Origin: Brienomyrus brachyistius
Taxonomy: Eukaryota > Chordata > Actinopteri > Osteoglossiformes > Mormyridae
NCBI RefSeq assembly: GCF_023856365.1
Contig: NC_064536.1
Location: 38,928,776 to 38,992,775 of the forward strand
Direction: 5' to 3'
DNA length: 64,000 bases
The position numbers and the translations under genes were made by a program. Shown piece by piece: positions 1 to 9,262 of the stretch; within the stretch, counting starts at the first letter, position 1, and each line of letters begins with the position of its first letter. Under the pieces are notes generated by a model, which saw only the letters and a list, made by a program, of their open reading frames with translations, made no database searches and was not told the origin of the DNA.

Positions 1-68
1 AGCGAAGCAGCCTTCTTGACCAGTGGCTGCAACCGAGCGCGAAATTGCCCAGGACTGAAGGAACTGAA
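1..68 (+). other. Exon-like segment cut by the window edge
   Basis: The first 68 bases are relatively GC- and CpG-rich and end in AAG|GTGAGT, a near-consensus vertebrate splice donor at 69. Frame 2 is open to the donor and would read RSSLLDQWLQPSAKLPRTEG. No start codon or acceptor can be seen because the window begins inside it. I do not recognise a protein. It could be the 3' end of an exon whose intron follows, or a chance match. Confidence 0.2.
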
Positions 69-2152
69 GGTGAGTTTAATACTTAATAAAGTGAGACCAG
101 CATGGCGTAATACTATACTATTTCATCCCGGTGTCGTCGCTTCGTTTGCCGCATGCATTGCATTGACATACGACTCGACTCGTCGACTTATTCACACAGT
201 ACAGATGCACATTTATCAGACCAGCAGCAGACGATCGATATCTTCATTCGTTCGAGCCAACATCGGCGTAAAATTGGTGAAGAATATGGGGAGATATTGC
301 ATGACACTGATTTTGTTTGAAAGCTAAGGGCGACAGCTTATTTCCAAAGTGAAATATTCTGACAAAAAAAACGACAGAACGCCGGAGCATCTGAACTCGC
401 TGATCTAGTTGTGTGTAGGCTAGCTACTATTACTAGCCATATAATATACAGCGATGACGTCACGATCAGCCGAGCTTGTTTACAAACATTAACATGTGTT
501 CCAAGTTAACCCATTCTGACAGTTTTTATACCATGTGTGAAAATTCAGTCTTTCTTAGTAAATTCAGTCTTTCTTATTTGATTTTCAGATTCATTATTTA
601 CCCTGTACTGTGCCTGTGGAATATTTCTAGCCGAGTCTTGACATGAGTGTACCTGGTAGGATTATGGAATTATTTTGATTCAGGAGACCACTGAATTTAC
701 TGAATTTAAGAAGCTACATTCAGACAGTTGTAGGTTCCTTTAACATGTCTAATAGGGTGTGAAATAAATAAAGTCATAGACATAATTTCCTTTGTCACGT
801 TAACTTTATTTTTTTAAATGATTGGTTAATGGTTAAAAGTCTTATTTCAGACACTGGTAAGCTGACCTCTTATTGATGAAACCATTACTTGATAATTGAG
901 CACTGCAACTGACCAGTACATCAATCATTAATCAACATAATCTGAGAATGAGATACATTTGGTGTCCTCAGTAACAGACTGCTACTACTACTTAGTACTA
1001 CTACTGTATGATGAAAAATAACCCAGAGTTTGTGTCAGTAAAATTTGGTGGAATGAGGCCTCTAAGATGCCTAAAAAAGGGACTATTAATGGGTCTACAT
1101 TTCAAAATTTCCTCAGAAGGACCCCTACCACCCCCTGAAATTGGTTTACGTCTCATGTCTCAGAGTTTGCATGTCGAGTTTCCATAAACAGTGGTAGCCA
1201 CCTACTTTCAAGGTGGTAGCCTCCTTCTCCTGAAACTAATGAACCCCCTGTCCTACAGAGTGCACTATGTTTACTTTGTACTATGAGTTCTGTCTTTGCA
1301 CCATATCTGTTTGGCACTATATGTCGGTCATTCCTGTTATTCAGTGATTTTTCTGTCCCCATAGTTTACTTACATTTTCTCTAACATGAGTCACATATTT
1401 AAAGCAAATAGCTTATATATTTAGGTCTTTGTTATCACGTAAACAGATATAATACATATTAAAATACAATATTATATATACAGACCTTTTTTTGATATAT
1501 GCATTAAGGCTGCTATGATTAGTGGACGTAGTGGATGACATGTCTTTCTTCAATATCACTACGTAATTATTGGAGTAGTTATTCTCGATAGCCCTGCAGT
1601 TACATACAGTTTGGTGTTGTCAAAATTAACCTAAATTAAACACTCAATGTGATTTTCTGCAGGAAAATTAATCACTTAGATTGATCGACCAATCATTAAA
1701 ATAACTGATAGATTAATCAGTAGAAAAATAAATGGCTGTAACCACTTATTTGTGCACGAATCTCCTTGCATCAGAGGAAGCTGGAAGGGGGGATGTGACC
1801 TTTATGTAGTAGAATGAGACAGAAGCGCTGTAAAATAAATGGTTATGCTAACTGCAGTGAGGCCTCTTTCACGCAGCCCTGTTCAGACTGTCTAGTCATA
1901 CCATGAGAGTCAGTTAATGAAGGAGGTTTGGATTGTCTGCTGGGAACCTGTACAGCCAGTGCTTTGTACTGCTGATGGCCTCTTCTTCACACGTGCTTTG
2001 CTGCCACCTGCTGGTTAAAAAAAATCTTATTGCATTGCTTATTAATTGTTAAATATTGTATAATTGTGATTATTTTGATTTAATAAATATTCTGATTTAA
2101 TTAATATTTTAAAAATATTTCAAAATTAAATGTAAATAGTTGTGGATTTCAG
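69..2152. other. Intergenic or intronic DNA, no recognised gene
   Basis: No long ORF or recognised element is visible. The first ~250 bases keep scattered CpGs (for example around 130-190 and 220-260); the rest is AT-rich. A cluster of GATTAATC and GATCGACCAATC-like words at about 1660-1735 resembles the edge of an old non-autonomous transposon, but I could not find paired ends. Short ORFs here look like chance. Confidence 0.6.
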
Positions 2153-2344
2153 ATCAGAGCTCCCCCTCAGAGCCCACCATCTTGTAGTGTGATGAAAGAC
2201 ATGAAATCAGGACCGCCTGCTTTTTCCTCAGCCTGTAACGTCTCTCCTGTATGCCCTGTTGCTGTACCACAGTTCCTCCTGTCATCAGAAGCAGCACCAA
2301 CACCTGCCTGTCATCACCTGCCCACTTTGAGACTCAAATCTTAA
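2153..2344 (+). other. Exon-like open segment, unknown protein
   Basis: The segment follows GTGGATTTCAG, a plausible splice acceptor. It is open for 63 codons in phase 0 and ends in TAA at 2342-2344. The peptide starts IRAPPQSPPSCSVMKDMKSG and continues Ser/Pro/Ala/Cys-rich. There is no ATG near the 5' side, so if real it is a terminal exon and not a stand-alone gene. The composition is coding-like but no domain is recognisable, and a retroelement tail begins about 40 bases later. Confidence is low without a transcript. Confidence 0.2.
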
Positions 2345-2384
2345 AATATAGATAGTGTGAATTGGGACCTTGCCATTTTGCTCA

Positions 2385-2590
2385 TATCACTTCCTGTGCC
2401 GGCACTTGGAGGATGGGCTTCCCCTTTGAGTCTGGTTCCACCCAAGGTTTCTTCCTTCTAAGGAGTTTTTCCTTGCCACTGGTTTGCTCTCTGGGGGCTT
2501 TGGGCAGGGATAAGGTAAAGTGATTTGAGACAATGTAATGTTGTGAAAATGCACAACAGAAGTAATGTTGAATTGAATTGAAATTAATCA
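2385..2590 (+). mobile_element. Non-LTR retrotransposon (LINE/SINE) 3' tail
   Basis: This matches the familiar 3' end of a very abundant teleost non-LTR family: GGCTTCCCCTTTGAGTCTGG, then AAGGTTTCTTCC, GAGTTTTTCCTTGCCACTGG, TTTGCTCTCTGGGGGCTTTG, TAAAGTGATTTGAGACAATG, ending in a short GAATTGAATTGAAA run. Only the 3' tail is present, as expected for a 5'-truncated insertion. I am sure of the tail motif but not of the clade name. Confidence 0.65.
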
Positions 2591-2732
2591 CACCAGCTTG
2601 TCTGAGCTGACAGCAGCTCTTTTCTTATCTGATGAGGGGTAAGGGGAGAAAGACATCACATACCTTCTGGTCAACATCAAAAGAAATATACATATAAAAT
2701 AATGTATTGGAAACTGGTATAATACTCACTAA

Positions 2733-3186
2733 ATGGGACCTGTTATGCTTTTTCCTTTCTATTAGTGTGTTTTATGGCTTCAGGTGCATGTAAACAGTCT
2801 GTAAAGTCTTAAGACGCAAAGTATATAGCAAAGGGAGGAACTTTCACCACAGAAACCACTCTTCTCTCATCTGCCTAAAACACCTCATTGGAATTCCAGC
2901 CCTTATTTTCACAACACGATGAGGTCTCTTCATAACACAATCCTTATTGGCTGCCTTCCTTCAAGGATCCATCTGCAGACTGCAAGACAGGGGAATGAAG
3001 GGTAAGCCGACCAATCAAACCACCCTGGACTCATTAGGGGTGGGATTAGACAGAGGGTGAATATAGATGTGCATTAATTAGAAAAGATATGTGTTTTTGG
3101 AACACTGAAGAATGCAAACTCTATTCTAGTAGAGCCTAACATTAAAAATTTTAACTGAAAGTGAGCATGATAATGCCCCTTTAAGC
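2733..3186. mobile_element. Possible MITE with TIR-like ends
   Basis: The left end reads TAAATGGGACCTGTTATGCT. The right end (AGCATGATAATGCCCCTTTA), reverse complemented, gives TAAAGGGGCATTATCATGCT, so the two ends form an imperfect terminal inverted repeat. There is no transposase coding in between. I could not identify a target-site duplication. Homology with the inverted copy at 7985-8452 continues past the right end, so the true element may be larger or nested in another repeat. Confidence 0.35.
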
Positions 3187-3575
3187 AACAGTAGGCTGCT
3201 GTCCATGGTGCTGAACACCAGGATTGGCAAATTTTACATAAAATTCCTTTATCTAATGTAACTATAACCCTCTTATTTTGTTGGCAGTGATGCTATGTGA
3301 AGTCTACTAGGTTGGTATTGAAAGGATTACAGTGGGTAATAGGTGATTTAGAAGATCCTAGATGAAATTTGACATCCAAAAGTGTTTGGGCACTCTTTTC
3401 AACTTTGGACAACAAATCTTCCCAAAGGTTCTCTCTGTCTCTCTTGCTAGTTATTTTCTGTTTCACCTGAATCAAGGAGGAATCAAATGTGCAAGCACAC
3501 TGTTGGATATATACGATGCAAATCCATTAAAAGGCTTTTTGTTTAAACATTATAAAACATATTTACATACATTAA
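3088..3575 (+). repeat. Long dispersed repeat, copy 1 (inverted partner at 7985-8452)
   Basis: The reverse complement of 7985-8452 aligns along this whole stretch. Shared words include TTGCTGTCCATGGTGCTGA-type sequence near 3200, ATTACAGTGGGTAATAGGTG, TCTCTCTGTCTCTCTTGCTA and TTTGTTTAAACATTATAAAA, broken by small indels and substitutions. No coding capacity is evident. It looks like two insertions of one medium-length repeat in opposite orientations about 4.4 kb apart. The right part of the putative MITE at 2733-3186 overlaps it. Confidence 0.75.
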
Positions 3576-3599
3576 TTAAGTGCCCGGGAGGTTGGCATA

Positions 3600-3826
3600 T
3601 TGGGTCTGTGTGTGTCTTTAGGCCTTAGGCAAGAAGAGATTGTTTTGAATACTGTGTGACCTCGCTTCGAGATAGCTGCCTGCAGTAAGTTCCGCAGACC
3701 CTGAGGAAAGTTCGGGCCTTGGAGAGGCAGACAGCGGAACAAAGGGGGGGGGGAGAAACCACTTGCAGGAAGAGATTCGAAGCTGCCTCAACTGGTGCAC
3801 AGCGAGTTATAGCTTTATAGAATAGT
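3600..3826. other. Unassigned segment with a G run
   Basis: A short stretch of mixed composition with a G run at about 3746-3755 and several CpGs. No ORF or element was recognised. It may be flank of the LTR-like block that follows. Confidence 0.4.
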
Positions 3827-4374
3827 TGTGGCAAACAATATATAGCAAGCTATGCGGTAGTGCAAATGTATAAGTAATTATGTTAATCATACTAATCATA
3901 TGTTAACCATGTATTGGCAGTGATTCAATGACAATACGTCAATACGTTAATCATTAATCAAAGGACAACTGAGTATTTACAGTGATTCAATGTCATGTAA
4001 TCAATATCTATATTCATATCTCCAGTAGGAGCCTAGCAGTCGAGACATGTTCTGGTAAACTGAGCGGAATGGGTGGACTTTACCTTGCCACCACGGTGAA
4101 CCAATAGAATTCGAGAATTGTGTTTGTTATACGTTTAAGCTTGGTTCATTGGTGTGTTGTGACCAATCAGGATTTAGACACCCTTACTGTGAAGTGGGAG
4201 TTATGGTATAGCAACTGGTTGCTCGGAGAGCTCCGGAAGATTTTGGTACCGAATGCCACAGTGTGATGAGAGCGCTTTGCTGAGTTGCTGAAATAAAAGA
4301 GATTTCCTTTACCTCATCAAACTGAGAGGTCCGACTTTTATTCTAAGTGTTATATTCTAAATTTTTCTACCACA
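3827..4374 (+). mobile_element. Candidate solo LTR
   Basis: The segment starts TGTGGCAAAC and ends TTTCTACCACA, giving TGTGG/CCACA inverted ends as in many retroviral-type LTRs. Inside, in order, are CCAAT boxes (GAACCAATAG near 4090, GACCAATCAGG near 4164) and an AATAAA signal near 4290 followed by a T-rich stretch, which is the U3-R-U5 order on the + strand. No primer-binding site or internal gene follows, so it would be a solo LTR. The flanking pentamers (ATAGT and CTTTG) do not match, so either the boundaries are off or the target duplication has decayed. It could also be another promoter-like repeat. Confidence 0.4.
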
Positions 4375-4582
4375 CTTTGAAACTTCATTTAGAAAAAGCA
4401 GGCAATGACCAGCCCAACCAGTAGTCCCATCTCTGATTTTTCAGAATCTCTTGTCCCTTGGATAACTTTTGAAGTCATGATATAACTAATTTTCAGCTCT
4501 GTCTTCAACTTCACCAGTTAGATGATCATCGTGGAGGGAAATGCAGTGAAGCCATGAAACATGCTAGATTTAAACTTTTCAG

Positions 4583-5344
4583 GTGTTTCACTGAGACCCA
4601 TTGCCAAAGGTGTATAAAATCAAGCACCTAGCCATGCAGTCAGGTTTACAAACATTTGTGAAAATATGGCTCGTTCTGAAGACCTCAGTGAATTCAAGCA
4701 TGGTACCATTATGGAATGCCACCTTTGTAATGAGGCAGTTTTTGAAATTCCTTTCCTGCTATATATTCCACAGTGAACTGTCAGTGGTATTATTGCAAAG
4801 TGAATGTCTTTAGGAATAACAAAAACTGCGCTAAAAAGTGGCAGGCCACATAATGTAACAGAGTGCTAAGGTGCAAAGTTGCTAATGCTTTCTTGACTCA
4901 GTAACTGCAGAGTTCCAAACTTTCTCTGGCATTAACTCCTGCACAAAAACTGTGCACTGAGAAATTCATGGAATGGGCTTCCATGGCTAAGCAGCTGCAT
5001 CCAAACCTCACATCACCAAACGCAGTGCCAAGTGTCTGATGGTGTGGTGTAAAGCACGCCACCACTGGACTCTGGAATAGTAGAAACATGATCTAGGAAG
5101 TGATGTATCATGCTTCTCTGTCAGGCAGTCTGATGGATAAGTCTGGGATTGGCAGATGTCAGGAGAACATGACCAGTCTGACTGCATTGTGCCAACAGTA
5201 ATAGTAATGTTTGGTGAAGGAGGGATAATTGTATGGGGCTACATTTCAGGGACTGAGTTAGGCCCCTTAGTACCAGTTAAGGGAACCCTTAATGCTTCAA
5301 CATACCATGACATATTGGACAATTCTATGCTTCCGATCTTGGCA
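4583..5344 (+). pseudogene. Tc1/mariner transposase relic, copy 1
   Basis: This is a decayed piece of an abundant fish Tc1-like transposase, the DDE enzyme that cuts and pastes its own element at TA sites. The DNA-binding half is recognisable at nucleotide level (GTATAAAATCAAGCACCTAG, then the ATTCCACAGTGAACTGTCAG region). The catalytic half is clearest at 5156-5340, where the reading frame gives SDCIVPTVIVMFGEGG, IIVWGYISGTELGPL and VKGTLNASTYHDILDNSMLP. Stops and frameshifts break the frame throughout. Similarity ends abruptly near 5344, where an L1-type fragment on the other strand begins, so the C-terminal third with the last catalytic acidic residue is missing. It is not functional. Confidence 0.85.
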
Positions 5345-5581
5345 TTAAGATATCCTATAACTCAGTATAGATGGTAATGTCTGAGTTACTGCTGCCCAGA
5401 ATGTATGAGTTGGTTGGTAAGTCCACATAGCATGAAAGGAATCATGGATACTAGTATGGGAGCACTGGGAACATACGTCTGCATCAGCAAGGCCCACATT
5501 GGACATTTCATGCTGAGTTATATGTGCTCTATAAATAATGCTATACTGAATTAATTGAAGGTTTGTATTGGTGGTAGACAA
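5345..5581 (-). pseudogene. L1-type LINE ORF2 C-terminal fragment
   Basis: The minus strand encodes 78 codons including LQLIQYSIIYRAHITQHEMS, then CSQC, then an HDSFHAMWTYQPTHTFWAAV stretch. The order (LQLIQYxxxxRxH, CxxC, HxxW, FW) is that of the cysteine/histidine C-terminal domain downstream of the reverse transcriptase in fish L1/Tx1-type LINEs. Upstream RT motifs are absent, so this is an isolated fragment. It abuts the broken end of the Tc1 relic on the + strand, which suggests it interrupted or replaced the rest of that element. Confidence 0.6.
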
Positions 5582-5760
5582 AAGAAATGTTTTTAAATGT
5601 TTATGTCCAGAAGTCAGTGTCAGTAGAGATTCCTAAGTTGCTCTTGCATTTTCTTATTGGTACTGTTAAAAAAATGTCTGAGCTTACTGAAAGTCTATAA
5701 AGTTTAGTGGTCAGTTTTTTCCTATAATGTAAATCAAGATTTTCGCTGACTTATTTTGAA
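5582..5760. other. AT-rich spacer, nothing recognised
   Basis: AT-rich sequence with no ORF, element or signal that I can support. Confidence 0.5.
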
Positions 5761-5940
5761 GGGTGAAGAAGCTTTGGTGGACCCAGGCCTTCAGGTTTAC
5801 TTCCTGGATGCAGACTGCTTGAAGACTAACAGACAGCCGCCCCACCACCCCTCAGTCCTCAGACAGTGTCCCAAGTTCACCGCCACCCAGGGATCCGCCA
5901 AGGGCACGCATAGCCGGGAAGATGTGGGCCAACAAGGTTA
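5761..5940 (+). other. GC-rich exon-like island, frame uncertain
   Basis: A GC-rich island stands out from its AT-rich surroundings. One frame reads VDPGLQVYFLDADCLKTNRQ and stops at 5939-5941. A second frame on the same strand reads TTPQSSDSVPSSPPPRDPPR and then AGKMWANKVNFLDFLGDHLK and runs past the island, so the true frame, or a frameshift between them, is unclear. Flanking AG at 5760 and GT at 5936 are weak splice sites. No protein family is recognised. It may be an exon, a decayed exon, or part of an old retroelement. Confidence 0.25.
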
Positions 5941-6376
5941 ATTTCCTGGACTTCCTTGGTGACCACTTGAAGAGAACATATTTGTGTTCATAAACTTAAA
6001 ATAAGATTTATAGTTGATGTGAAATTTTATACTCATCCCGTCTCTAACAATGTATTTCATCTTAAGGTGTTATTCTGAAAAGAGCCCCTATACATTTACT
6101 TTTTAAATGTCCCGTGTTGTTGAAGTAAAATTAACCGTTTGCTGGGTTCATTACCATGGCGATGTTATAACGTATCGAAGCAGCGTCCTGATTTCGCCAG
6201 CGTTACTGTATAGGTTGTGAAACCAATCTACCAATACCTTACCAATTTGGCTGTTTCTATCGGAGTAGCCTCGATGCCACGAGCAGCTAATGAAGGCTCC
6301 ATCCCTTTCCATAGGCATTCTTGGTGAATAGCATTTAGCAAATGTCTGGAGTACGTTGAAAATACACAGTGTCTAG

Positions 6377-6472
6377 TTTGTCTTTGAGAGTATCACAGAC
6401 CAGCACTGGGGAGCCTGGGACCTGTGGGACGAGGTGATCGACTGGGGAGAGAAGGAAGGTTTGGAGGAGTGA
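6377..6472 (+). other. Tryptophan-rich coding-like segment
   Basis: After an in-frame TAG the frame reads FVFESITDQHWGAWDLWDEV then IDWGEKEGLEE and TGA at 6470-6472. A 60-base inner part (6399-6458) is bounded by TCACAG and a weak GTTTGG donor, with equal phase on both sides. The Trp- and Glu-rich composition is unlike random AT-rich fish DNA, but no domain is recognisable. It lies 125 bases before the better exon candidate at 6597-6665. Confidence 0.2.
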
Positions 6473-6596
6473 TCACCAGCGACACCCCCCACTATCCAGG
6501 CTGGGGAGGTTATGGGGGGACTGGGAGGTGTGACTGACTAGTGTAAGGGAGGGGAGGGTGTGAGAGTGATTTTTCATTTTCTCTGAGACTCTTCAG

Positions 6597-6665
6597 GAAA
6601 ATTACGGCCTGACATCTGAAGAGTGGGAAATTTATAAGACGTATTACCTTCACAAAAAGAAGAAG
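6597..6665 (+). CDS. Candidate internal exon, unknown protein
   Basis: This segment has the best splice signals in the left part of the window. A pyrimidine-rich acceptor (TTTTTCATTTTCTCTGAGAC, then TCTTCAG) precedes it and a strong AAG|GTGAGG donor follows at 6666. The enclosed 69 bases are exactly 23 open codons in phase 0. The peptide contains GLTSEEWEIYKTYYLHK and ends in a lysine run. I do not recognise the protein. The next exon-like pieces (7194-7217, then 7309 onward) are phase-compatible, which supports a real or recently dead multi-exon gene on the + strand. No start or terminator has been identified. Confidence 0.35.
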
Positions 6666-7002
6666 GTGAGGAAGAATAGGACCGGTAAAGGGTGAGGTTA
6701 GTGGGGAAAGGGTGGAGGTGGCAGAGAGGGAAAGACATGTGAGGAAGATCTCCGGTGTACAGGTGGAGGATGCAGACCAGAATGTAGGCATTAATAAAGT
6801 ACAAAATGGAGGCAATGGGAAGCAAGGTGAGGTGGGCGTGAATGTGAAGGTGGTTAAGGTGGAGGGGGGGGCGGTTACCCTAAAGGCAGAGGATACGAAA
6901 GGAAATGTGAAGGTGGAGGCTTTGCAAGTCCAAGTGTGTCAGTTTGGGGTTGTAGAAGTAAATTCTGGAGATGTAAATGTTGAGGTTAAATGTTTTGTGT
7001 AA
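6666..7002 (+). other. Purine-rich tract with a Val/Lys/Glu-rich ORF
   Basis: The + strand is strongly enriched in A and G over several hundred bases. A 96-codon ATG ORF at 6712-7002 results; it is Val/Lys/Glu/Gly-rich (GVNVKVVKVEGG, then KGNVKVEALQVQV). The repetitive usage and lack of a domain suggest the ORF follows from the base bias. It immediately follows the candidate donor at 6666 and so would be intronic. An expressed low-complexity protein cannot be excluded. Confidence 0.3.
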
Positions 7003-7193
7003 ATGTTTTGTGGTTCTTCTGCTGGTGATGTGAGTGTTTTGGGACAATAAAATAATTATAACAGCATCAGGAAGTATCAATTCAGATAAATTTTATGTAC
7101 ATGTGGAATGTTTAATGATAATTTTTAACGTTTATTCAGAGATAAATGTGTATTTTTAAGTAAATTAAGCTGCTCTTTTTCGTTTTTCTTTAG

Positions 7194-7217
7194 AGTCAGA
7201 ATTACCAAAATCCCCAG
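7194..7217 (+). other. Candidate 24-base micro-exon
   Basis: The acceptor is strong: a long T/C tract (GCTCTTTTTCGTTTTTCTTT followed by AG). The donor is CAG|GTAATT. The 24 bases between read SQNYQNPQ in phase 0, matching the phase left by the 6597-6665 exon. The segment is short enough that chance is a real possibility. Confidence 0.25.
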
Positions 7218-7308
7218 GTAATTTAATTTAATAATTTAAAGTAAAAATTAATTAAATTTAATTATTTAACATAATAAATTACCTTTGTCTTTTCTATTTA
7301 TGTGTGCA

Positions 7309-7560
7309 GTTTCATTATGGGTTATTGCACTTAATTTTGAGTACTCAGTTACAAAGAGAATGGGTCACTCCAGTATCGATGGGTGTCCCAGAAGGGGGCC
7401 GGCCGTGTCTCGATCTCCCGGAGAGGGAGACGGGGACACACCATCCATGGTCGCTGCTCCGGCCCCGCTGCACGCTCCCACCCTGCAAGGCCCTTGGAGC
7501 CCTCCAGGTCCTGCTCCTGCCCTGTTCCGCACTCTGCCGCTGGACTACTGCATCTGGGCA
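7309..7560 (+). other. Exon-like GC-rich segment
   Basis: The segment follows TTTATGTGTGCAG, a plausible acceptor. The phase-0 frame continuing from 7217 reads FHYGLLHLILSTQLQREWVT, then a GC-rich part (VPEGGRPCLDLPERETGTHH), and stays open to 7648. All three + frames are long here because of the GC-rich composition, so openness alone is weak evidence. Its first ~83 bases recur at 9179-9262. The AT-rich tail after 7560 looks like UTR or intron. No family is recognised. Confidence 0.25.
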
Positions 7561-7649
7561 CTTCACTCTATATTTACATTTATTTAAATTATATATTTTT
7601 TGCTTTTTAAAAACTAATACCTTCCTTATTCCCTTTAGAGATATTTAAT

Positions 7650-7984
7650 ATGATTATTAGGATAAAATATACCATGTCAAATTCAGTGTATACGTGTCTA
7701 CTTGGCTCATAAAAATGATTGACTGAAGTCAGCTTCCAAAAACCATTGGCGCTGGGTGTACAGTGAGTCGTGTCATTTGATTTAGGCTTAAAAAGCTTTT
7801 GTTGAAAAAGACATACTTCGCATATACCTATTTTGTGTCAAGTGTGTGTAGATTGTAAAATGAGAGTTAACTGTAAAATCACCATACATCCTGCGAGAAT
7901 TTTCATTTTAGTTATGACTTCAAAAGTTACCCTGACAAGGCATTCTGTACAATCAGAGATGCAACTGCTGGTTTGAACGTAAAG
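7650..7984. other. Unassigned AT-rich stretch
   Basis: No ORF of interest and no recognised element lies between the exon-like segment and the inverted repeat copy. Confidence 0.5.
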
Positions 7985-8452
7985 TTTCAAAGCGCTTAAT
8001 GTATTCAAGTCTGTTTTATAATGTTTAAACAAATCTTTAATGTGTTTGCACCTTATATCTCCTACAATGAGCTTGTGCATTTTATTCCTCTTTGATTGGA
8101 GGGTAATGAGAAATAACTAGCAAGAGAGACAGAGAGAATCTTTTGGGAGGCGTTATTGTCCAAAGTTGAACTGATTGTCAGAAGTTCATCTAAATCACCT
8201 ATTACCCACTGTAATCCTTTCTATACCCACCTCTTTAGACTCCTAAGAGCATCACTGACAACAATATGAGGGTTACAGTTAAATTAGGTAAAGGAATTTA
8301 ATGTAAGATTTGCCAATCCAGGTTATCAGCACCATGGACAGCAACCTAGTGTTGCTTAAAAGGGCATTATTAAGCTCATTTTCACTGTTCAAAACTTCTA
8401 CTAGAATAGATTCACATGCTTCAAAGTTCCAAAGACACATATTTACCCCAAA
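7985..8452 (-). repeat. Long dispersed repeat, copy 2 (inverted partner at 3088-3575)
   Basis: In reverse complement this follows 3088-3575 base for base with scattered changes: TTTGTTTAAACATTATAAAA, TCTCTCTGTCTCTCTTGCTA, ATTACAGTGGGTAATAGGTG, then the AAGGGCATTATTAAGCTCAT end corresponding to the MITE-like terminus. Weaker similarity may continue to about 8700 (a GGGAGGGACAAATTTGAA-like word corresponds to sequence near 2834). No coding capacity was identified. Confidence 0.75.
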
Positions 8453-8969
8453 CACTGTGTTATTACGCATCACCGTAATACTGACTAGCAATGACAAAAT
8501 GGCATAAGGATTTACAGACAGACTTTACAGACAGAATTGTGTAGTTTCCCTTAGACAGACAGATACATGGTTTACGGGCTTGAAAGCAGTTAGATCAACA
8601 ATATCCAATCAGGCGGAAATGCAATAAGCACCAACTAAAGATGCTGCTTCTGATTGGACCAGCTTCAAATTTGTCCCTCCCTGACAATCAATTCTGGCTT
8701 TCTTTCGTTGAACATAGTCTTAAGAATAATCATTTTTAGGTTGTTTACTTTTACAAAATTACTAAATTATTGCCGGTTAAACATAAACTTTCTGATAGAG
8801 AGATGGTGCAGAGATAAGCAGCATCTCTTCAGATGTTATTTCTTCACAATTTGTTTTGTTAACATATTTAATTCAATAGAAACTGGTGATGTAGAAATGG
8901 ATGTGTGTTGGATAAATTTTGTTATGTACATGTGCTTGTTTCCTTCCTCTGTTTCTATCTTCACTCCAG
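8453..8969. other. AT-rich flank, possible extension of repeat
   Basis: Contains an AGACAGAC-type short direct repeat near 8515-8565 and CCAATCAG/GATTGGACC words near 8605-8660. It is probably the remainder of the repeat at 7985-8452 followed by intron-like AT-rich sequence leading into the acceptor at 8968-8969. Confidence 0.4.
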
Positions 8970-9151
8970 ATCCCACACATCTCCAGCCCGCTGTTCCTGG
9001 GAAAAGCCCCCTGCCAATTATCCTTGGAGCAGTAGCCATTCTCAGGATCTCCTACATCACAGATCACTTAATAAACACAGGACCTGTGGACGACTGGAGA
9101 AAAGGAGAAACACTGAAGTACAATGGGCATTTTGCAAGCTTTTCATCATAG
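8970..9151 (+). other. Exon-like segment with a short hydrophobic stretch
   Basis: A long pyrimidine tract (GTTTCCTTCCTCTG, then TTTCTATCTTCACTCCAG) makes a good acceptor. In phase 1 the downstream frame reads DPTHLQPAVPGKSPLPIILG, AVAILRISYI and onward to a TAG ending at 9151. The hydrophobic PLPIILGAVAIL run could be the start of a membrane segment, and phase-1 stalk/membrane exons are usual in Ig-type receptors, but the hydrophobic run is too short and polar residues follow. Identity is unknown and it may be a decayed exon. Confidence 0.25.
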
Positions 9152-9178
9152 TAAATTACATTTATCTCTAATGTTTCT

Positions 9179-9262
9179 GTGTGCATTTTCATTATAGTTA
9201 ATTGCACTTAGTTGTGATTACTCAGTTACAAAGACAATGGGTCACTCTATAATGGGTGATGG
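9179..9262 (+). repeat. Direct repeat of 7303-7385
   Basis: About 83 bases match the start of the exon-like segment at 7303-7385 in the same orientation: GTGTGCA, TTTCATTAT, TTGCACTTA, TACTCAGTTACAAAGA, AATGGGTCACTC. In this copy the acceptor AG has become AT (TGTGCATTTT) and a stop appears in the equivalent frame. It is a local duplication or two copies of a short dispersed element. Confidence 0.65.

Noticed and set aside
7345..7566. Minus-strand ORFs opposite the GC-rich segment at 7309-7560
   Set aside because: They are shadows of a GC-rich stretch open in several frames, with no splice or start support on that strand.
8654..9151. The whole 165-codon + ORF as one coding region
   Set aside because: Its first two thirds are AT-rich, intron-like sequence with a pyrimidine tract. 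Only the part after the acceptor at 8968-8969 looks coding-like.
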